Shown here: in pieces, positions 13,331 through 13,389 of the stretch | Position numbering within the stretch: position 1 is the first letter of the stretch | How the letters are laid out: each line of letters begins with the position of its first letter | Assembly (NCBI GenBank): GCA_049651845.1 | Contig: JBASCW010000140.1 | Span: 1 to 13,389, forward strand | Direction: 5' to 3' | DNA from: RBG-16-66-20 sp049651845 | GTDB taxonomy: Bacteria; Pseudomonadota; Gammaproteobacteria; Burkholderiales; SG8-39 | DNA: 13,389 bases | The notes under the pieces: model-generated | Seen by the model: the letters and a program-made list of their open reading frames with translations, nothing else | What the model was told of the DNA's origin: nothing | Databases searched by the model: none | Made by a program: the position numbers and the translations under genes

Positions 13331-13389
13331 TCAGCCGCCGCCGAGGCGCCGCGCAATCCAGGCGCGCACGCGCGCGCGCAGCCCGCGAC
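13331..13389 (-). CDS. 3' end of an unrecognised gene, cut by the window edge
   Basis: A minus-strand frame enters from the window end and stops at TGA (complement of 13331-13333). It encodes a basic tail RGLRARVRAWIARRLGGG. It converges on the glycosyltransferase with 21 bp between stops. The family cannot be told. Such short C-G-rich frames are often open by chance, so this is a tentative call that rests on spacing and gene density. Confidence 0.35.
   Translation of the reverse strand, partial: RGLRARVRAWIARRLGGG

Overview
This is a compact, very GC-rich window (roughly 70% G+C by eye, with third codon positions almost all G or C). It looks like chromosomal DNA of a betaproteobacterium. 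The basis is family content and style: a two-domain PPK2 polyphosphate kinase, a ChrB-type protein, a BepA-like M48 protease beside moaC, a DUF2189 membrane protein and an FNR/ANR-type box. No rRNA, tRNA, CRISPR array, insertion sequence or phage gene was seen. The genus is not determined.

Layout, left to right. Bases 1-97 hold the 5' end of an unrecognised minus-strand gene. Minus strand 133-1647 is a two-domain PPK2 kinase with an FNR-like site upstream. Minus strand 1726-3258 is an MscS-type channel fused to a cyclic-nucleotide-binding domain. A 137-bp divergent gap leads to plus-strand 3396-4355, a ChrB-family protein. It converges, with 3 bp between stop codons, on minus-strand 4359-5867, a secreted BepA-like M48 metalloprotease with a TPR-like tail. 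A 73-bp divergent gap with a hairpin and a tandem 10-bp repeat separates that from a tightly overlapping plus-strand set: moaC (5941-6462), a MacA-type adaptor (6459-7691), a MacB/LolD-type ATPase (7691-8425) and a MacB-type permease (8422-9654). A DUF2189 membrane protein follows at 9688-10488. It converges, again with 3 bp between stops, on a minus-strand DUF5672 protein (10492-11334). Plus-strand 11340-12128 (FkbM-type methyltransferase) and 12128-13309 (GT-B-like glycosyltransferase) overlap by one base. A minus-strand gene tail ends the window at 13331-13389.

How the genes may work together. The left part carries stress and envelope functions: polyphosphate-driven nucleotide phosphorylation, an osmotic or nucleotide-gated channel, a metal-stress protein and outer-membrane quality control. 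The middle is a putative tripartite efflux operon translationally tied to a molybdenum-cofactor gene; no outer-membrane TolC-type partner is in the window. The right part looks like a small surface-glycan locus (DUF5672, FkbM, glycosyltransferase).

I did not find a clearly new multi-gene system. The observations most worth a second look are: a likely one-base frameshift, or a micro-ORF with a GTGA overlap, at the FkbM start; an apparent CTG start for the efflux adaptor at the moaC stop; an FNR-like site before the PPK2 gene; hairpins holding both stop codons of convergent genes; and repeated -10-like hexamers 6-8 nt before SD-less start codons, which suggests leaderless mRNAs.
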